Of a stretch of 64,000 nucleotides of DNA, positions 26,526 to 36,445 are shown piece after piece. Both the position numbers and the translations under genes were made by a program. The DNA comes from Centipeda flueggei ATCC 43531. Its GTDB lineage: Bacteria > Bacillota > Negativicutes > Selenomonadales > Selenomonadaceae. Where the stretch lies: contig NZ_GG694006.1 in assembly GCF_000160695.1 (NCBI RefSeq), positions 465,641 through 529,640 on the forward strand, read 5' to 3'. Below the pieces are notes generated by a model, which was given only the letters and a program-made list of their open reading frames with translations, was not told the origin of the DNA and ran no database searches. Position 1 is the stretch's first letter, and each line of letters begins with the position of its first letter.

Positions 26526-26562
26526 AAAATTCCCTCGGACATTTTTTGCCCGAGGGAATTTT
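26526..26562 (-). terminator. Terminator closing the large uptake/chelatase operon
   Basis: A 13-bp stem (26526-26538 with 26550-26562) with an 11-nt A-rich loop has TTTTT at its minus-strand 3' edge. It lies 17 bp past the last receptor gene and marks the 3' end of the operon that begins near 49.87 kb. Confidence 0.88.
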
Positions 26563-26578
26563 CACCAATCGTATGCTG

Positions 26579-28456
26579 TCAGAACTGATAGCGCACGCCG
26601 ATTTCGGCATAGCGTGCCGGCTGAGGATAACGAGTCCCGCTGTAGGAGGAGTATGCCTGATTCGTTGCATTGCGTAGACGCGCATAGATCGTCCCACCAT
26701 CTGCGAAGTCATACCCCGCGTTTAACTCAAATGCTGCATAGCGGCTGCGCCCATAGTACTGCTTGGACAGGCCACTTGCCATCGTGCCGAGGACATTCAC
26801 GTGCCAGCGGCTATTGTTGTAGTGCACGCCGATGCGCCCGCCATTCGGCTGATTGTTGTTGTTAAGATAGCGTGATGCAGCATCATTGCTGCCTCGGGCT
26901 TCAATTCCTGTATAAGAATAACCGAGATCGTAACTCCAGTTCGCATTGACCCTCTTCTTAAAGAGAATCTCCATGCCGCGCTTCTTCTCATGCGCAATAT
27001 TAGCGACATGACTTGTAAGAGTCAGGGAATCATAGTACCAATGAATCGCATCACTTAGCTTCGACTGGAAGAAGTCCACACTAAGAGAAGTACGCGCATC
27101 GAAGTTGTGGGATATGCCAAGCGACTCCGTATGCCCGCTCTCCGGACGAAGGTCTGGATTGCCATACATACTCCACCCAATATTGTTATAAAACAAATCA
27201 TCTGCCGTCGGAGCCTTGTAGACACGTCCCCATGAGGCGTAGACGCGCGTCTTCTCATCCGCATTGTAGTTCACAGCAACTTTGGGTGAACTGTGTGAGC
27301 CGAATCTGCTGTGATGGTCGAGACGTACGCCCGGTACGAGTACCCACTTATCCCCGAGACGGATCGTATCCTGCACATAGACCGCCTTATTCGTGATCTT
27401 CTTATTGCTATACCCGCCATTGGCAACATTTGTCGAATGACTCGTACGCCACTCCAGTCCTGCTGCAAGCGTGTGATCCTTGCCCAGCTTCCAGCTGTTC
27501 TGATACTCGCCTCCCTGCACGCGTGTATCGTATTTCCCGCTGAAGTCCACGGACTTAAAATTGCCATAGCAGCGCAGATACCCCGGCGTTCCCGTCCCCT
27601 CCTTGAAATTATAGGAGGCAGATACCGTATTATAAATTGCATCATGATGCGACGAAGGAAGAAAATTATAATAGGAATTTGCATCAATCGTCCGGTGCAG
27701 TACCGAGAGTGTTAGCGATTGACGCGGATCGATCCGATGATCAAGGCGCAGAGAAAGGCTGTTGTTCGCATAGTCGCTGCTTGGCATCCGATGCGTCTTT
27801 CCATCCGTCCCCTTATACCTCATGTAGCTGCTGCGGTCAAGCCCCGCTGTGAGCTGCCAGCTGAGCTTCTCTGCGGTTCCCATATGTGAAAGTTCATAGC
27901 TGTGCGAGCCCCACGACCCTGTACGCAGGTCCAGCTCTGTCTCGTTCTTCACGGCACGCTTCGTGATGATGTTGACGACCCCGCCGACGGCATCTGAGCC
28001 ATAGAGCGCCGAGCCGCCGCCCTTGACAACCTCAATGCGCTTGATATCCTTCACCGATGGGATCATACGAAGGTCGACACCGGCACGTCCGTTCACAACG
28101 CCCTGATCGTTGTTCAGACGCACACCGTCTACCATGACGACAACACGATCATCACCGTTTAGGCGCACATACTCCTCCCCGCTTGCACGATCAACAACAA
28201 CGCCGTTGACGTGTTCGAGGGCTTCTGAGGCACTCCGATAGTGGTTCTGCTCGATCTCCTGTGCCGTAATGACCGCAACGTTCGCCGGTGCCTGACGCAC
28301 GCTCAGCGGTGTCCGCGTCGCGGTGACGACGGTCTCTCCCAGTGAATGCTCATCCGCAGGTTCGCCTGTATCTGAAGCGAACGCATGTGCCCCGCCTAGA
28401 GACATCATACCCAAGGTCAGTGCGGCTGTCACAGGCATGCAAAGATGTTTTTTCAT
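26579..28456 (-). CDS. TonB-dependent outer-membrane receptor (operon gene 17)
   Basis: The 625-residue protein has a signal peptide ([16 protein letters not shown], cleaved after AHA or ASD), a TonB box region [12 protein letters not shown] and a plug domain with [18 protein letters not shown] and [21 protein letters not shown] 22-strand barrel follows, ending in aromatic residue Phe (EIGVRYQF). The form is that of BtuB/heme-type receptors. It is the last gene before the operon terminator. The start is at the ATG 9 nt after GGAGG; sequence further upstream in frame belongs to the previous gene's region. The ligand is likely the same class of compound as for the other two receptors (inferred: corrinoid or porphyrin). 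Confidence 0.93.
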   Translation of the reverse strand: MKKHLCMPVTAALTLGMMSLGGAHAFASDTGEPADEHSLGETVVTATRTPLSVRQAPANVAVITAQEIEQNHYRSASEALEHVNGVVVDRASGEEYVRLNGDDRVVVMVDGVRLNNDQGVVNGRAGVDLRMIPSVKDIKRIEVVKGGGSALYGSDAVGGVVNIITKRAVKNETELDLRTGSWGSHSYELSHMGTAEKLSWQLTAGLDRSSYMRYKGTDGKTHRMPSSDYANNSLSLRLDHRIDPRQSLTLSVLHRTIDANSYYNFLPSSHHDAIYNTVSASYNFKEGTGTPGYLRCYGNFKSVDFSGKYDTRVQGGEYQNSWKLGKDHTLAAGLEWRTSHSTNVANGGYSNKKITNKAVYVQDTIRLGDKWVLVPGVRLDHHSRFGSHSSPKVAVNYNADEKTRVYASWGRVYKAPTADDLFYNNIGWSMYGNPDLRPESGHTESLGISHNFDARTSLSVDFFQSKLSDAIHWYYDSLTLTSHVANIAHEKKRGMEILFKKRVNANWSYDLGYSYTGIEARGSNDAASRYLNNNNQPNGGRIGVHYNNSRWHVNVLGTMASGLSKQYYGRSRYAAFELNAGYDFADGGTIYARLRNATNQAYSSYSGTRYPQPARYAEIGVRYQF

Positions 28457-28496
28457 TGAAAAATTCCTCCTATAGCGCATGGAAGCACCGGTCATT

Positions 28497-29465
28497 TCAA
28501 CAGTATCCCAATGCTCTGCGCTGAACACGCACATTCTGCATAAACGTTTCACGCGAACGATGCAGGAACTCATGTACGAGCCACTGCGGCTGCAGCGTCT
28601 CCACGATGCGGCGCACCGCATCCGTACGAAACGGCTCATGCCGATCTACGTGAAGCACGTACGCCATCGCCTCCTCCCAACGCAGTGAGCGGTGCTCTCC
28701 CGCATGACTGCGCATCATCTCTCGCGTATATGTCCCCGAAAGGGACTGATGCAGGTGGATGCCATAGATTCGCCGCCCCAATTCCCCTAAATTACGACAG
28801 CGTTTCTGCACGTATGCCGCACCATCCGCCTCATCCCGCAGGTTGGGATCCGTATTCATCAGGTGCCCAACATCCAGCATAAATCCCGTATGCGGGTAAT
28901 CCACCTGCTCGATCAGCCGTACGGCAAGCTGGGGTCGGCAAAAGGTCAGCCCCGGCCACCAGAGATTTTCAAAAAGCAGGGTGCAGTCTGTCGGCATCTC
29001 CGCAACAAACTGGTTGACCAGTGCAATTGCAGCTGAAATCACATCCTCATCCGAGGCGGAAAACTGCCGTGTATACATCTCCGAGGTCCGGTTATGGGCA
29101 ACGTGAAAAACAACGTACTGAGGCTGACAGGCTGCTGCCTGACGCAGATTTGCCTTCCATCCTTCGATCCAATCGGCGACATGCAACGTACCGTAATAGT
29201 CACGAATATTCTCCTCACTGCCGAACTCCGCCATGAGTGCAGCACGGTCACCGCGCCAAAAATCCAGCCAGGCAGGCCAGAACATGAGGTGAACCCCCCA
29301 GATGAGCTCAGACGGGAACATCGCGCGGTTCCACGGCGCACAGAGCATAAACTCAATGCCGTCAAGATCCAGTTCCTCTATCATGGCAGGAAGGGCATCT
29401 GTATCTCCGTGAAGAATATGTTGCACATCGCAGTCCGCATTGGACAGGTTCGTCAATTCAAGCAT
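28497..29465 (-). CDS. Sugar-phosphate isomerase/epimerase-like TIM-barrel protein
   Basis: This 322-residue protein resembles the xylose-isomerase-like TIM-barrel (AP endonuclease 2) superfamily. Visible strand ends carry possible metal ligands: DLDGIEFMLC, YVVFHVAHN, LLFENLWWPG, GFMLDVGHLMN, GIHLHQS and WLVHEFLH. The Glu, Asp-His, His and Glu pattern is that of metal-dependent isomerases or lyases. Its start ATG is 2 bp after the stop of the preceding receptor gene, with no clear ribosome site, so translation is probably coupled. Being buried between two TonB receptor genes suggests it acts on the imported compound or a side-chain released from it; that is a guess. Confidence 0.7.
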   Translation of the reverse strand: MLELTNLSNADCDVQHILHGDTDALPAMIEELDLDGIEFMLCAPWNRAMFPSELIWGVHLMFWPAWLDFWRGDRAALMAEFGSEENIRDYYGTLHVADWIEGWKANLRQAAACQPQYVVFHVAHNRTSEMYTRQFSASDEDVISAAIALVNQFVAEMPTDCTLLFENLWWPGLTFCRPQLAVRLIEQVDYPHTGFMLDVGHLMNTDPNLRDEADGAAYVQKRCRNLGELGRRIYGIHLHQSLSGTYTREMMRSHAGEHRSLRWEEAMAYVLHVDRHEPFRTDAVRRIVETLQPQWLVHEFLHRSRETFMQNVRVQRRALGYC

Positions 29466-29467
29466 GA

Positions 29468-31459
29468 TCAGAACCGATAACGGCAGCTCAGGAGATAGTT
29501 GATGGGTGCCGTATGGTATTCCGCTCCTGCATGCGAAGTGCTGTCGAACCGATCCAGTACATTGTCGATGCGAAGACTGATCTCGCTGCGCTCGTCGGGT
29601 GCATAGCTCGTATTCCAAGTCGTGAGCAGATATGGCTTCGTCCTGTAGGCAGGTTTTGCAGACGGCAGCTGCACGCGTCCCGCCAAATAGGAGGCAGAAA
29701 GATCGGATGTCCATTTCCCACGCTGATAGGAAATCCCGCCCGTGAGCTGAATGCGTCCAAGGCTGCGCTCCCAACCGAGATGTTTCTTGGAGTTATTGAT
29801 CTGCGGATCCTGCAGTGTCACACCCCAGCGATAGGAAAGTCCATGCGTGCCGTGAATATCATCCGAGACCTCCAGCCCAACATTACGAAACTCTTCGTTG
29901 GTATACTGGTACCTGTTCGATGGGAGCAGGCGTGCAGAGATATTGTCCCGTACGCGCATATAGAAAATGGCCGTCTTCCAGCTGTGCGTACCCTGCTTTT
30001 TCTTCCAGCCAATCTCATAGTTGACACCCTTCTGCGGATGCAGGTCAGGGGCAGCATGCTGCCGCCCATTGTCCGCATACATCTGCGAAAACGTAGGCAT
30101 GACGAATGACTGCGTGATATTCAGATAGGCACTGCTGCGTGCGCCGATCTTGTGCAGCCATTGTGCAGATGCACTGAGGTTGTGGTAATTCTGATTGCGC
30201 GCTGCTCCCGTCGTCCATGTTTCACGCAGTCCGAAGATCCCTGTGTTGCGCGCATCAAAACGCTGCTCCCACTGTCCGAAAAGGGCCCAGTTACTGCGTG
30301 CATATCGTGCGGAAAATGCCGAAGCATTTGTTGGCAGTGCCGCATAGATCTCGTGAGCAAGATCCATGCCGACGACAGCGGATGCTTTTGCATGCGGCTT
30401 CCATGTGCGCTGCACATCGAGTCCATACATCGTATTCTTTTCGCGCGTATGATAGGGCGCATTCGGCGTATGGATAAATGGATTGTCTCGAAACTGAACG
30501 ACCCCCGCATAATCCAGCGTCCCTGTATTGAAGAAAAGATTCGCTTTCCACGCACGATCGTGATAATTCAGCTGGGTAATGTACTGTTTTGTCTCATACT
30601 TGCGCCGATTGATCGGTGTACCTGCATGAAGCCCATAGGGATTTGAGTGGCCTGTATCGACAAAGGTAACGGTACGGGCATATGTCCCCTCCGTCTCATA
30701 ACAGCCGAACTGAAAGTCCATGCGCGGGCTGATGTGATAGGTCAGCCCCGTATTGCGCTTGATGATGTCGCTGATATCCGTACGCGCTGTCCCGTGAAAA
30801 TTGGGAACGGCATAGTCCGTATCAGTAACTCCATCTCTGCGCCCCCATTTGTCTGCATTATAGTAAAATCCAAAACGTTCATCACCGACAGAGATGCCAT
30901 AGCTGCGCTGACCGTAGTTGCCGAAGCCCGCATGCACCTCATTGGGCAGGGTTTTCTTCGTGATGATGTTGACGACGCCGCTCACTGCATCACTGCCATA
31001 GAGCACAGAACCGCTCCCCTTGACCACCTCGACGCGCTCAATGCTGCCCGTGGGGATCTGATCCAGGTTGTACTTGCCGCGCCATGCAATCGGATTGCCG
31101 TTCATAAGAACGAGAACACCGCCCTTGAGACCGCGCATGTTCAGCTCATTGGTCATACTTCCCATGGCCGCGCCATTCGGGCCAAAGGATGTATACGCAA
31201 ACCCATTGACCTTAGCCAGGACATCAGATGCCGTTACCGCCCCGCTCCGTTCGATATCGTCGGCCGTGATCGTCACCGTCGCAGCAGGAACATCAACATC
31301 ACGTTTTTCTGTCCGCGTCGCCGTCACCACAGTCTCGCCGGCACTGTGCATCGTAACATCCTCAGCAGCAGGAGTCACCACATCCGCCGCATAGACCTGC
31401 CCCGCCTGTGCGGAGAACAGTACTGCCGTCACCAGCATTCTCTTGTTCCATATCTGCAT
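29468..31459 (-). CDS. TonB-dependent outer-membrane receptor (operon gene 15)
   Basis: The 663-residue receptor has a signal peptide ending around VYAAD, TonB-box-like [12 protein letters not shown], a plug with ITADDIERSGAVTASDVL, LNMRGLKGGVLVLMNGNPI and IERVEVVKGSGSVLYGSDAVSGV. The C-terminal barrel ends in CRYRF. Of two closely spaced ATGs the second is chosen because AGGAGG abuts the first with no spacer and lies 6 nt before the second. It follows the tonB gene and is coupled to the TIM-barrel gene. Ligand unknown; co-location with chelatase and nitrogenase-like genes suggests a metallo-tetrapyrrole. Confidence 0.93.
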   Translation of the reverse strand: MQIWNKRMLVTAVLFSAQAGQVYAADVVTPAAEDVTMHSAGETVVTATRTEKRDVDVPAATVTITADDIERSGAVTASDVLAKVNGFAYTSFGPNGAAMGSMTNELNMRGLKGGVLVLMNGNPIAWRGKYNLDQIPTGSIERVEVVKGSGSVLYGSDAVSGVVNIITKKTLPNEVHAGFGNYGQRSYGISVGDERFGFYYNADKWGRRDGVTDTDYAVPNFHGTARTDISDIIKRNTGLTYHISPRMDFQFGCYETEGTYARTVTFVDTGHSNPYGLHAGTPINRRKYETKQYITQLNYHDRAWKANLFFNTGTLDYAGVVQFRDNPFIHTPNAPYHTREKNTMYGLDVQRTWKPHAKASAVVGMDLAHEIYAALPTNASAFSARYARSNWALFGQWEQRFDARNTGIFGLRETWTTGAARNQNYHNLSASAQWLHKIGARSSAYLNITQSFVMPTFSQMYADNGRQHAAPDLHPQKGVNYEIGWKKKQGTHSWKTAIFYMRVRDNISARLLPSNRYQYTNEEFRNVGLEVSDDIHGTHGLSYRWGVTLQDPQINNSKKHLGWERSLGRIQLTGGISYQRGKWTSDLSASYLAGRVQLPSAKPAYRTKPYLLTTWNTSYAPDERSEISLRIDNVLDRFDSTSHAGAEYHTAPINYLLSCRYRF

Positions 31460-31513
31460 CGCCATCCTCCTTTTACCAGGACAGTCACCAATACGAATAT
31501 TTCCATCTCCTCA

Positions 31514-32233
31514 TCAAGTCAGCCGGAAATGAAAAGTCCACGGAAAAACGCCTCTGCGTCCGTTGTCGCCCGGATTAAACTGGAATCGGTACCCCGCCGC
31601 AATCGCCGCTCGATCCATCGCCGTATACCCCGAGGAGGATGTGAGCTGGACAGACTCGACCGAACCGTCGGCAGCAACGAGTATCTTGACACTGACCGAG
31701 CCTTCGATATCATCTTCGATAAGCTCAGGGGGGTACTCGGGTTTTGCCTCTGCCCGCAGGCTTGCCGCCACACGCTCGGCCGGCGGGGCGGGCGGTGCAG
31801 ACGTTCCATTCGTCTCTCCGCCGCCCGCAGTGCCCGCCGCGCTCCCATTCGTTGTTCCTGCAGCATCGCCTTTACCGTTTGAATTGCCTGTCGGTGCGCT
31901 GCTGCCGCTTGCCGCCGTTCCATCCGTCCGCAGCGCTGCCGTGGGATTCGTCTGTGCCGCTGTCTCCTGTGTCGTCTCGGGCGGCAGGGTCTTGTCCGCG
32001 ATCACAACATCGCTCACCGCACTCACCGCCGCAGCGGGCGCAGCATCGCCCGCATCCGCCGCGGCAGGCCCTGCATCATAGAGTGTGACCTCCACCGGTG
32101 TCCCTGCATCCTGCGGTGCAGCAATCGAGAACAGCCCCAATGCTCCCGCTGCCAATAGGAGAATCACATGCAGTGCCAGGGACAGGCTGAGTGCCGTATA
32201 TGTTCCCCTCTTTTCCTCCATTACCGTATCCAT
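31514..32233 (-). CDS. tonB: Energy transducer TonB
   Basis: The 239 residues show an N-terminal membrane anchor (about residues 14-36), a long linker rich in Ala, Thr, Gly and Ser (about 45-150) that spans the periplasm, and a C-terminal TonB_C domain (ASLRAEAKPEYPPELIEDDI, VSVKILVAADGSVESVQL, AAGYRFQFNPG, PWTFHFRL). The linker has fewer Pro-Lys/Glu-Pro repeats than E. coli TonB. It couples the proton-motive force to the receptors. ExbB and ExbD genes are not in the window, so they must be supplied from elsewhere. GGAGGGG lies just before the ATG, which is 1 bp after the permease stop. Confidence 0.92.
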   Translation of the reverse strand: MDTVMEEKRGTYTALSLSLALHVILLLAAGALGLFSIAAPQDAGTPVEVTLYDAGPAAADAGDAAPAAAVSAVSDVVIADKTLPPETTQETAAQTNPTAALRTDGTAASGSSAPTGNSNGKGDAAGTTNGSAAGTAGGGETNGTSAPPAPPAERVAASLRAEAKPEYPPELIEDDIEGSVSVKILVAADGSVESVQLTSSSGYTAMDRAAIAAGYRFQFNPGDNGRRGVFPWTFHFRLT

Positions 32234-32234
32234 T

Positions 32235-33257
32235 TCACCCCTCCAGTTTCACACGATGCCGCAGCAGATACAAGAAATACGGTGTGCCGATAAACGCCGT
32301 CATGATGCCGACGCGAATCTCCATCCCCGTGATGAGAATTCGCCCGACAGAGTCACAAAGCACAAGAAACACTGCCCCCGCGAGAAGGCTCGCAGGAAGC
32401 AGACGCCGATGATCGGGTCCGACAATGAGACGCATCATATGCGGCACAACGAGTCCGACAAAGCCGATATTGCCGCTGATACAGACCCCCGTTGCTGTAG
32501 TGAGTGCCGCAAGCACGAGAAACAGCAGGCGAAACGGCGTCACGGACATCCCCGCCGTAAGCGCCTCCACATCACCGAATGCAAGGAGGTTCAGATGCCG
32601 CGCAAGAAGCAGCATCACCGATGCACCAATTCCAATGGGCGCAATGCCCAAGAGGACGTGATCCCAGCGGCGATAGTCGAGCCCGCCAATCGTCCAGAAG
32701 AGATACTGCTGCATCTTCTGCTCATTGACAACCGTGAGAATGGCCGCCGTACACGCGGCAAGGAACATCCCCACCACGACGCCCGAGAGAAGCAGCGTCA
32801 TAACGGGAATCCGCCCGTGGCGCATGGAGAGTGATACCGTCAGCCCCACCGCGAGCATTGCTCCGACAAAGGCAAAGGCTGGGAGCAGCAGCACACTCGA
32901 TGCGCTGATCCCGATGCCGATGGCAAGCACGGCACCGACTGATGCACCGCTCGATACGCCAATGATGCCGGGATCGGCGAGCGGATTGCTGAAGATCCCC
33001 TGAAGCACTGCACCCGAGATGCCAAGCCCCGCACCGACTAAGAGTCCGACGATGGTGCGCGGCAAACGGATGTGCAGAAGCACTGCCTCCTGCTCCGGTG
33101 TGAGGATGACGTGCGGAAGAACTGGAAGCCCAACAGCATGAGCGAAAAACGCGACGACACATTCCACGCTGATGTCATACTGTCCTGAACACAGTGACAG
33201 AATAATGACGGCAAGAAGTGCCGCCAAAAGTACGACAAAGACCATACCGTTCTTCAC
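32235..33257 (-). CDS. FecCD/BtuC-family ABC transporter permease
   Basis: This 340-residue permease has about ten helices of the FecCD family that imports iron-siderophores, heme and cobalamin. Landmarks are LRLPRTIVGLLVGAGLGISGA, VLQGIFSNPLADPGIIGVSSGA, the coupling-helix region and GNIGFVGLVVPHMMRLIVGPDHR. It begins with GTG, 7 nt after GGAGG, and overlaps the ATPase stop by 4 bp (GTGA). It is the only permease of this type in the operon, whereas three binding proteins are encoded, so several binding proteins may dock to one channel. Substrate class cannot be fixed from sequence alone. Confidence 0.93.
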   Translation of the reverse strand: MKNGMVFVVLLAALLAVIILSLCSGQYDISVECVVAFFAHAVGLPVLPHVILTPEQEAVLLHIRLPRTIVGLLVGAGLGISGAVLQGIFSNPLADPGIIGVSSGASVGAVLAIGIGISASSVLLLPAFAFVGAMLAVGLTVSLSMRHGRIPVMTLLLSGVVVGMFLAACTAAILTVVNEQKMQQYLFWTIGGLDYRRWDHVLLGIAPIGIGASVMLLLARHLNLLAFGDVEALTAGMSVTPFRLLFLVLAALTTATGVCISGNIGFVGLVVPHMMRLIVGPDHRRLLPASLLAGAVFLVLCDSVGRILITGMEIRVGIMTAFIGTPYFLYLLRHRVKLEG

Positions 33258-34108
33258 TCTGGCACCTCCCCCTCTGCTGAAGTACCGAGGATGATCTGAA
33301 GCAGTGCCGTTTTCTCCGCACTGCTTCCGCCCGCCTCTGTATAAACCTCCGTATGATGCGTCAGCGGGTTCTCGGCAACCCGCACGGGAGCCCTGTACGC
33401 TCGTGTCAGGAGGGCATCTGTCAGCACATCACGCGGCGCACCGTCCGCGAGAAGTTCACCGCCTCCGATGAGGAGCAGGCGCGAACAAAACCGCGCCGCG
33501 AGACTCAGCTCGTGCGCAACGAGAAGCACCGTCTTTCCTGCCCTGCACAGTTCACGGCAAAAGCGGAAGATCTCCTCCTGATAGATCACATCGAGTCCCG
33601 TCGCCGGCTCATCGAGAAAGAGCACGGGCGTCTGCTGGGCAAGCACCTTTGCGAGCAGGACGCGCTGACGCTGCCCGCCCGACATCGCATGGAGCGGCTG
33701 ATCAGCAAGTGCTGCAACGCCCGTATACGCCATGCACGCTGCTGCGATGGCACGATCTTCCTCCTTTTCCTGCTGCCACCACGAGAGGTAGGGATAACGC
33801 CCCGCCAGTACGACATCCTGCGCCGTATAGTCGAAAGTAATTTCTCCGCCCTGCCGAAGATATGCCGCCCGTCGTGCAAAGTCACGCGGTGAGAGCAGAC
33901 CGATCGGCAGTCCCATCAGTGTCACATCCCCTGCGAGCGGCGGCAGAATGCCGCGCATGGTCTTCAGCAGGGTGCTTTTCCCAGCGCCGTTTGGTCCAAT
34001 CAGTCCGATGATCTCCCCTGCCCTCACAGAGAAGGATACATCGTCGAGAATCACCTTGCCGCGATACCCGGCATAAAGGTTTTCGACGCGAATGATTTCC
34101 TCCAACAT
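33254..34108 (-). CDS. ABC transporter ATP-binding protein, FepC/BtuD/HmuV type
   Basis: The 284-residue ATPase has Walker A GPNGAGKST, signature LHAMSGGQRQRVLLAKVLAQ, Walker B VLFLDEPATGLD and switch His in LLVAHELSLAARF. The family pattern is the FepC/HmuV/BtuD clade that pairs with FecCD permeases. The C-terminal 50 residues (after TRAYRAPVRV) extend beyond the usual core. GAGGGA lies just before the ATG. It overlaps the permease gene by 4 bp and follows a binding-protein gene by 14 bp, a standard binding protein-ATPase-permease set. Confidence 0.93.
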   Translation of the reverse strand: MLEEIIRVENLYAGYRGKVILDDVSFSVRAGEIIGLIGPNGAGKSTLLKTMRGILPPLAGDVTLMGLPIGLLSPRDFARRAAYLRQGGEITFDYTAQDVVLAGRYPYLSWWQQEKEEDRAIAAACMAYTGVAALADQPLHAMSGGQRQRVLLAKVLAQQTPVLFLDEPATGLDVIYQEEIFRFCRELCRAGKTVLLVAHELSLAARFCSRLLLIGGGELLADGAPRDVLTDALLTRAYRAPVRVAENPLTHHTEVYTEAGGSSAEKTALLQIILGTSAEGEVPE

Positions 34109-34122
34109 CGTTCCCTCGCTGT

Positions 34123-35106
34123 TCAGTCCACTGCCGAGAGGTGCTCATCTGTGGACTGCTGAAATGCGTCACCGTAGACACGGTATGCAATCTCCTGCAC
34201 GCCAAAGACGAAGTCCTGCGAACAGTTGTAAATGTATCCCTCGAAGGGCTCCGCAAACGCCTTATTGCGGATTGCCTTCATCGTCTGCAGCGACGGATCA
34301 TCCAGATACTCTTTGCGAAACGCATCGACATCGTACTTTCCGTTGTCGTTGTAAGTCGGCAAAAAGAGGATATCCGGATTGATCTGCACGAGCTGTTCCT
34401 TCGTCATGATGTTAAAATCCCGAATTCCCAGCTCTGCACGTCCATTGATGACCCCCGCATAGTGACACGCCTCATCAAAGCTGCTCCCGAGCCCGCCGTA
34501 CCCCTTCATGATTGAGATGAGCACCACGCGCTTACGATCTTCCTGCGGAATCCGATCCACCTTCTCCGCAATTGCAGTGAGCTTGTCGTTCATCATGATC
34601 TGCAGGCGTGCACCACGCTCCGGAACCCCCGCCGCTGCTGCGAGCAGCGTGATCGTCTCACGGATTTCCGCGAGATTCTTGGCCCCCTTGCAGACGACCA
34701 CTTTCAGTCCCGCCTCGCGCAGAGACGGCACAATGGAGAGGTCCCCCCAATCCGGTACAACGACGAGATCCGGCTGCAGTGCCATGATCTCCTCCACTGT
34801 CGGATTTCCAATACGATTTGGAACGGCTTTTACGAGTTTCGTCACATTCGAGCTCACAGGATCATCGAGCAGCTGGTTCACCGCCGCCATGCGCTCTGGT
34901 TCAACCAGGCCGAGCATCACTTCGTCCGTACTCATCGAAAGTGTCAGGATGTGCTGCGGCGGCGCAGGAAAATCAACGGCTGTCCCCTCTGCATCCGTAA
35001 CTGTGTATGCGGCGTTTTTCTCCGCCGTATTGTTCGGCTCACTGCATGCCGTGAGCAGCACGCTCAATACACATAGGAGAGCAGCCATCAACCTTTTTTG
35101 AAACAA
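34123..35106 (-). CDS. BtuF/FepB-type periplasmic binding lipoprotein (third copy)
   Basis: The 327-residue class III binding protein has a leader with lipobox LLTAC near residue 21. Typical segments are YTVTDAEGTAVDFPAPPQHILTLS, the ligand-site region STDEVMLGLVEPERMAAVNQ, VEEIMALQPDLVVVPDW and a C-terminal half with NPDILFLPTYND. It closely parallels the other two such proteins encoded in this operon, notably STDE/GTDE-(V/L)-MLGLVEPERMAA, so they arose by duplication. It sits directly before the ATPase and permease genes and is the most likely dedicated partner. A stretch of 58 bp, AT-rich with a TATAAT, separates it from the nitrogenase-like genes and might hold a weak internal promoter. 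Confidence 0.92.
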   Translation of the reverse strand: MFQKRLMAALLCVLSVLLTACSEPNNTAEKNAAYTVTDAEGTAVDFPAPPQHILTLSMSTDEVMLGLVEPERMAAVNQLLDDPVSSNVTKLVKAVPNRIGNPTVEEIMALQPDLVVVPDWGDLSIVPSLREAGLKVVVCKGAKNLAEIRETITLLAAAAGVPERGARLQIMMNDKLTAIAEKVDRIPQEDRKRVVLISIMKGYGGLGSSFDEACHYAGVINGRAELGIRDFNIMTKEQLVQINPDILFLPTYNDNGKYDVDAFRKEYLDDPSLQTMKAIRNKAFAEPFEGYIYNCSQDFVFGVQEIAYRVYGDAFQQSTDEHLSAVD

Positions 35107-35164
35107 CAGCGATCTTCCCTTCCATCAATTTCATATGAATTATAGCATAAATATTGTTTGCTAT

Positions 35165-36445
35165 TTATTCTATGAGATTAAATTTTTTCTGTAGAATATG
35201 TCCATTCCATAGTGTCTCCTCGATGTGGCGCGCTCCGCGCAGTCCCATAAATGGAGCATCCGAAAGGTGCAGGGCATCCTGCACGGGATAGGCTGCGGGA
35301 AAATACGCCGCCGTGCGCGGGTTGATGTGTGCGGACTCGTTGCTGCTGCCGATCAGAAGCCCCCCATCCAACCCGTTGAGGAGCTCCCGGATGCGCACGA
35401 CATCCGTCTCACCGAGGATCTCATCTGCAATCGGAGCTGCTGTCGGCACGCCCTCAGCGTCCGCCGCAACGGCGAGATGACAGACATCTGCCCACTCCGT
35501 ACGCAGTGCCTGCGCGATCCCCCAAGCCGTGGAGCGGGGGGCGCGGATGAGTGCCGTCTCATAGCGGAGTTCTCCCCAAAGGCTTTTGCACTCGTTGATG
35601 CGCAGGAAGTCCTCGCGTGTAACGCGCGTGATCTCCTCTTCCGCAGCATCGGCACGGGGGGCGGGCAGCACACGTCCGATCTCTGCAAGCCACTTCCGCG
35701 TTCCCGCGCGGCCGTAGGGAGGCAGAGGTGCAATGCAGGGCATGCCGCAGATCTCCGCAAGCAGACGGGCGGCACCGCCCCCGAGTTCGTCATGCACTAC
35801 AATATTCAGCGATGCCTGCGTCAGACCGCTCAGATCTGCAGCGGACATATCACATCCCAGAACGGCATTCACACGGTATCCCGCCAGTGCAAGGAACCGC
35901 ATGAGTTCGTGCGCGTCGTTCTCCCCGTTGTAGTAGGCACTCGTCATGCCGATGAGATTGACGGCATTCGCCTGCCCCGCACGCTGCTCAGGCAGAAATG
36001 CCGAAAGCACGGCACACGCGGCCTTATCCCAACCATCGGCAAAACTCCCTGAGAGACCGCTGCTGTCCAGCACGGCGACCGGACAGGAGAGCCCTGCCCC
36101 GCGCGCAATCGCCTCAATATCGTCACCGATGAGACCCGCTGCACAGCTGCTGATGATCGCGAGCAGCGGAGGCGGCTCCGCCGCATAGGGTGCGAGTGCC
36201 TCACTCAGATACTCCTCTGCGCCGAATACAATCGCATCATTATCCAGCTGCGTGCAGATCATACGGTGTGAGATCGTGCTTTGGCTGTGCTCAATATGCC
36301 GCATCGCAAAGAAATAGCACCAGAGAGGTCCGTTGACGACAATGACAGCATCCCGCAGCCCTGCAAAAAAGGCCGATGCGCCTGCAAGCGCACAGGTATC
36401 CGTGCACATACAGACATCGTCGAAGGATTTCTCCCGCTCACCCAT
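35165..36445 (-). CDS. Nitrogenase component-1-like protein (NifK/NifE/BchB-type relative, second subunit)
   Basis: This 426-residue protein belongs to the oxidoreductase nitrogenase component 1 family. Cysteines in the positions that bind P-cluster-type iron-sulfur clusters are visible: Cys12, Cys14 and Cys18 in VCMCTDTC, Cys43 in VVNGPLWC, and Cys101 in IISSCAAGLIGDD. The LDNDAIVFGAEEYL segment matches the conserved GGE/GAE-x-L helix of the family. It is much shorter than true NifD/NifK (about 480-520). It overlaps the stop of the partner subunit gene by 8 bp. With that subunit and the NifH-like protein it should form a reductase complex; its substrate is unknown, with a tetrapyrrole most consistent with context. 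Confidence 0.85.
   Translation of the reverse strand: MGEREKSFDDVCMCTDTCALAGASAFFAGLRDAVIVVNGPLWCYFFAMRHIEHSQSTISHRMICTQLDNDAIVFGAEEYLSEALAPYAAEPPPLLAIISSCAAGLIGDDIEAIARGAGLSCPVAVLDSSGLSGSFADGWDKAACAVLSAFLPEQRAGQANAVNLIGMTSAYYNGENDAHELMRFLALAGYRVNAVLGCDMSAADLSGLTQASLNIVVHDELGGGAARLLAEICGMPCIAPLPPYGRAGTRKWLAEIGRVLPAPRADAAEEEITRVTREDFLRINECKSLWGELRYETALIRAPRSTAWGIAQALRTEWADVCHLAVAADAEGVPTAAPIADEILGETDVVRIRELLNGLDGGLLIGSSNESAHINPRTAAYFPAAYPVQDALHLSDAPFMGLRGARHIEETLWNGHILQKKFNLIE

Noticed and set aside
35107..35164. Internal promoter ahead of the third binding-protein gene
   Set aside because: A TATAAT is present in this AT-rich gap, but no acceptable -35 at 16-18 bp was found; kept only as a remark.
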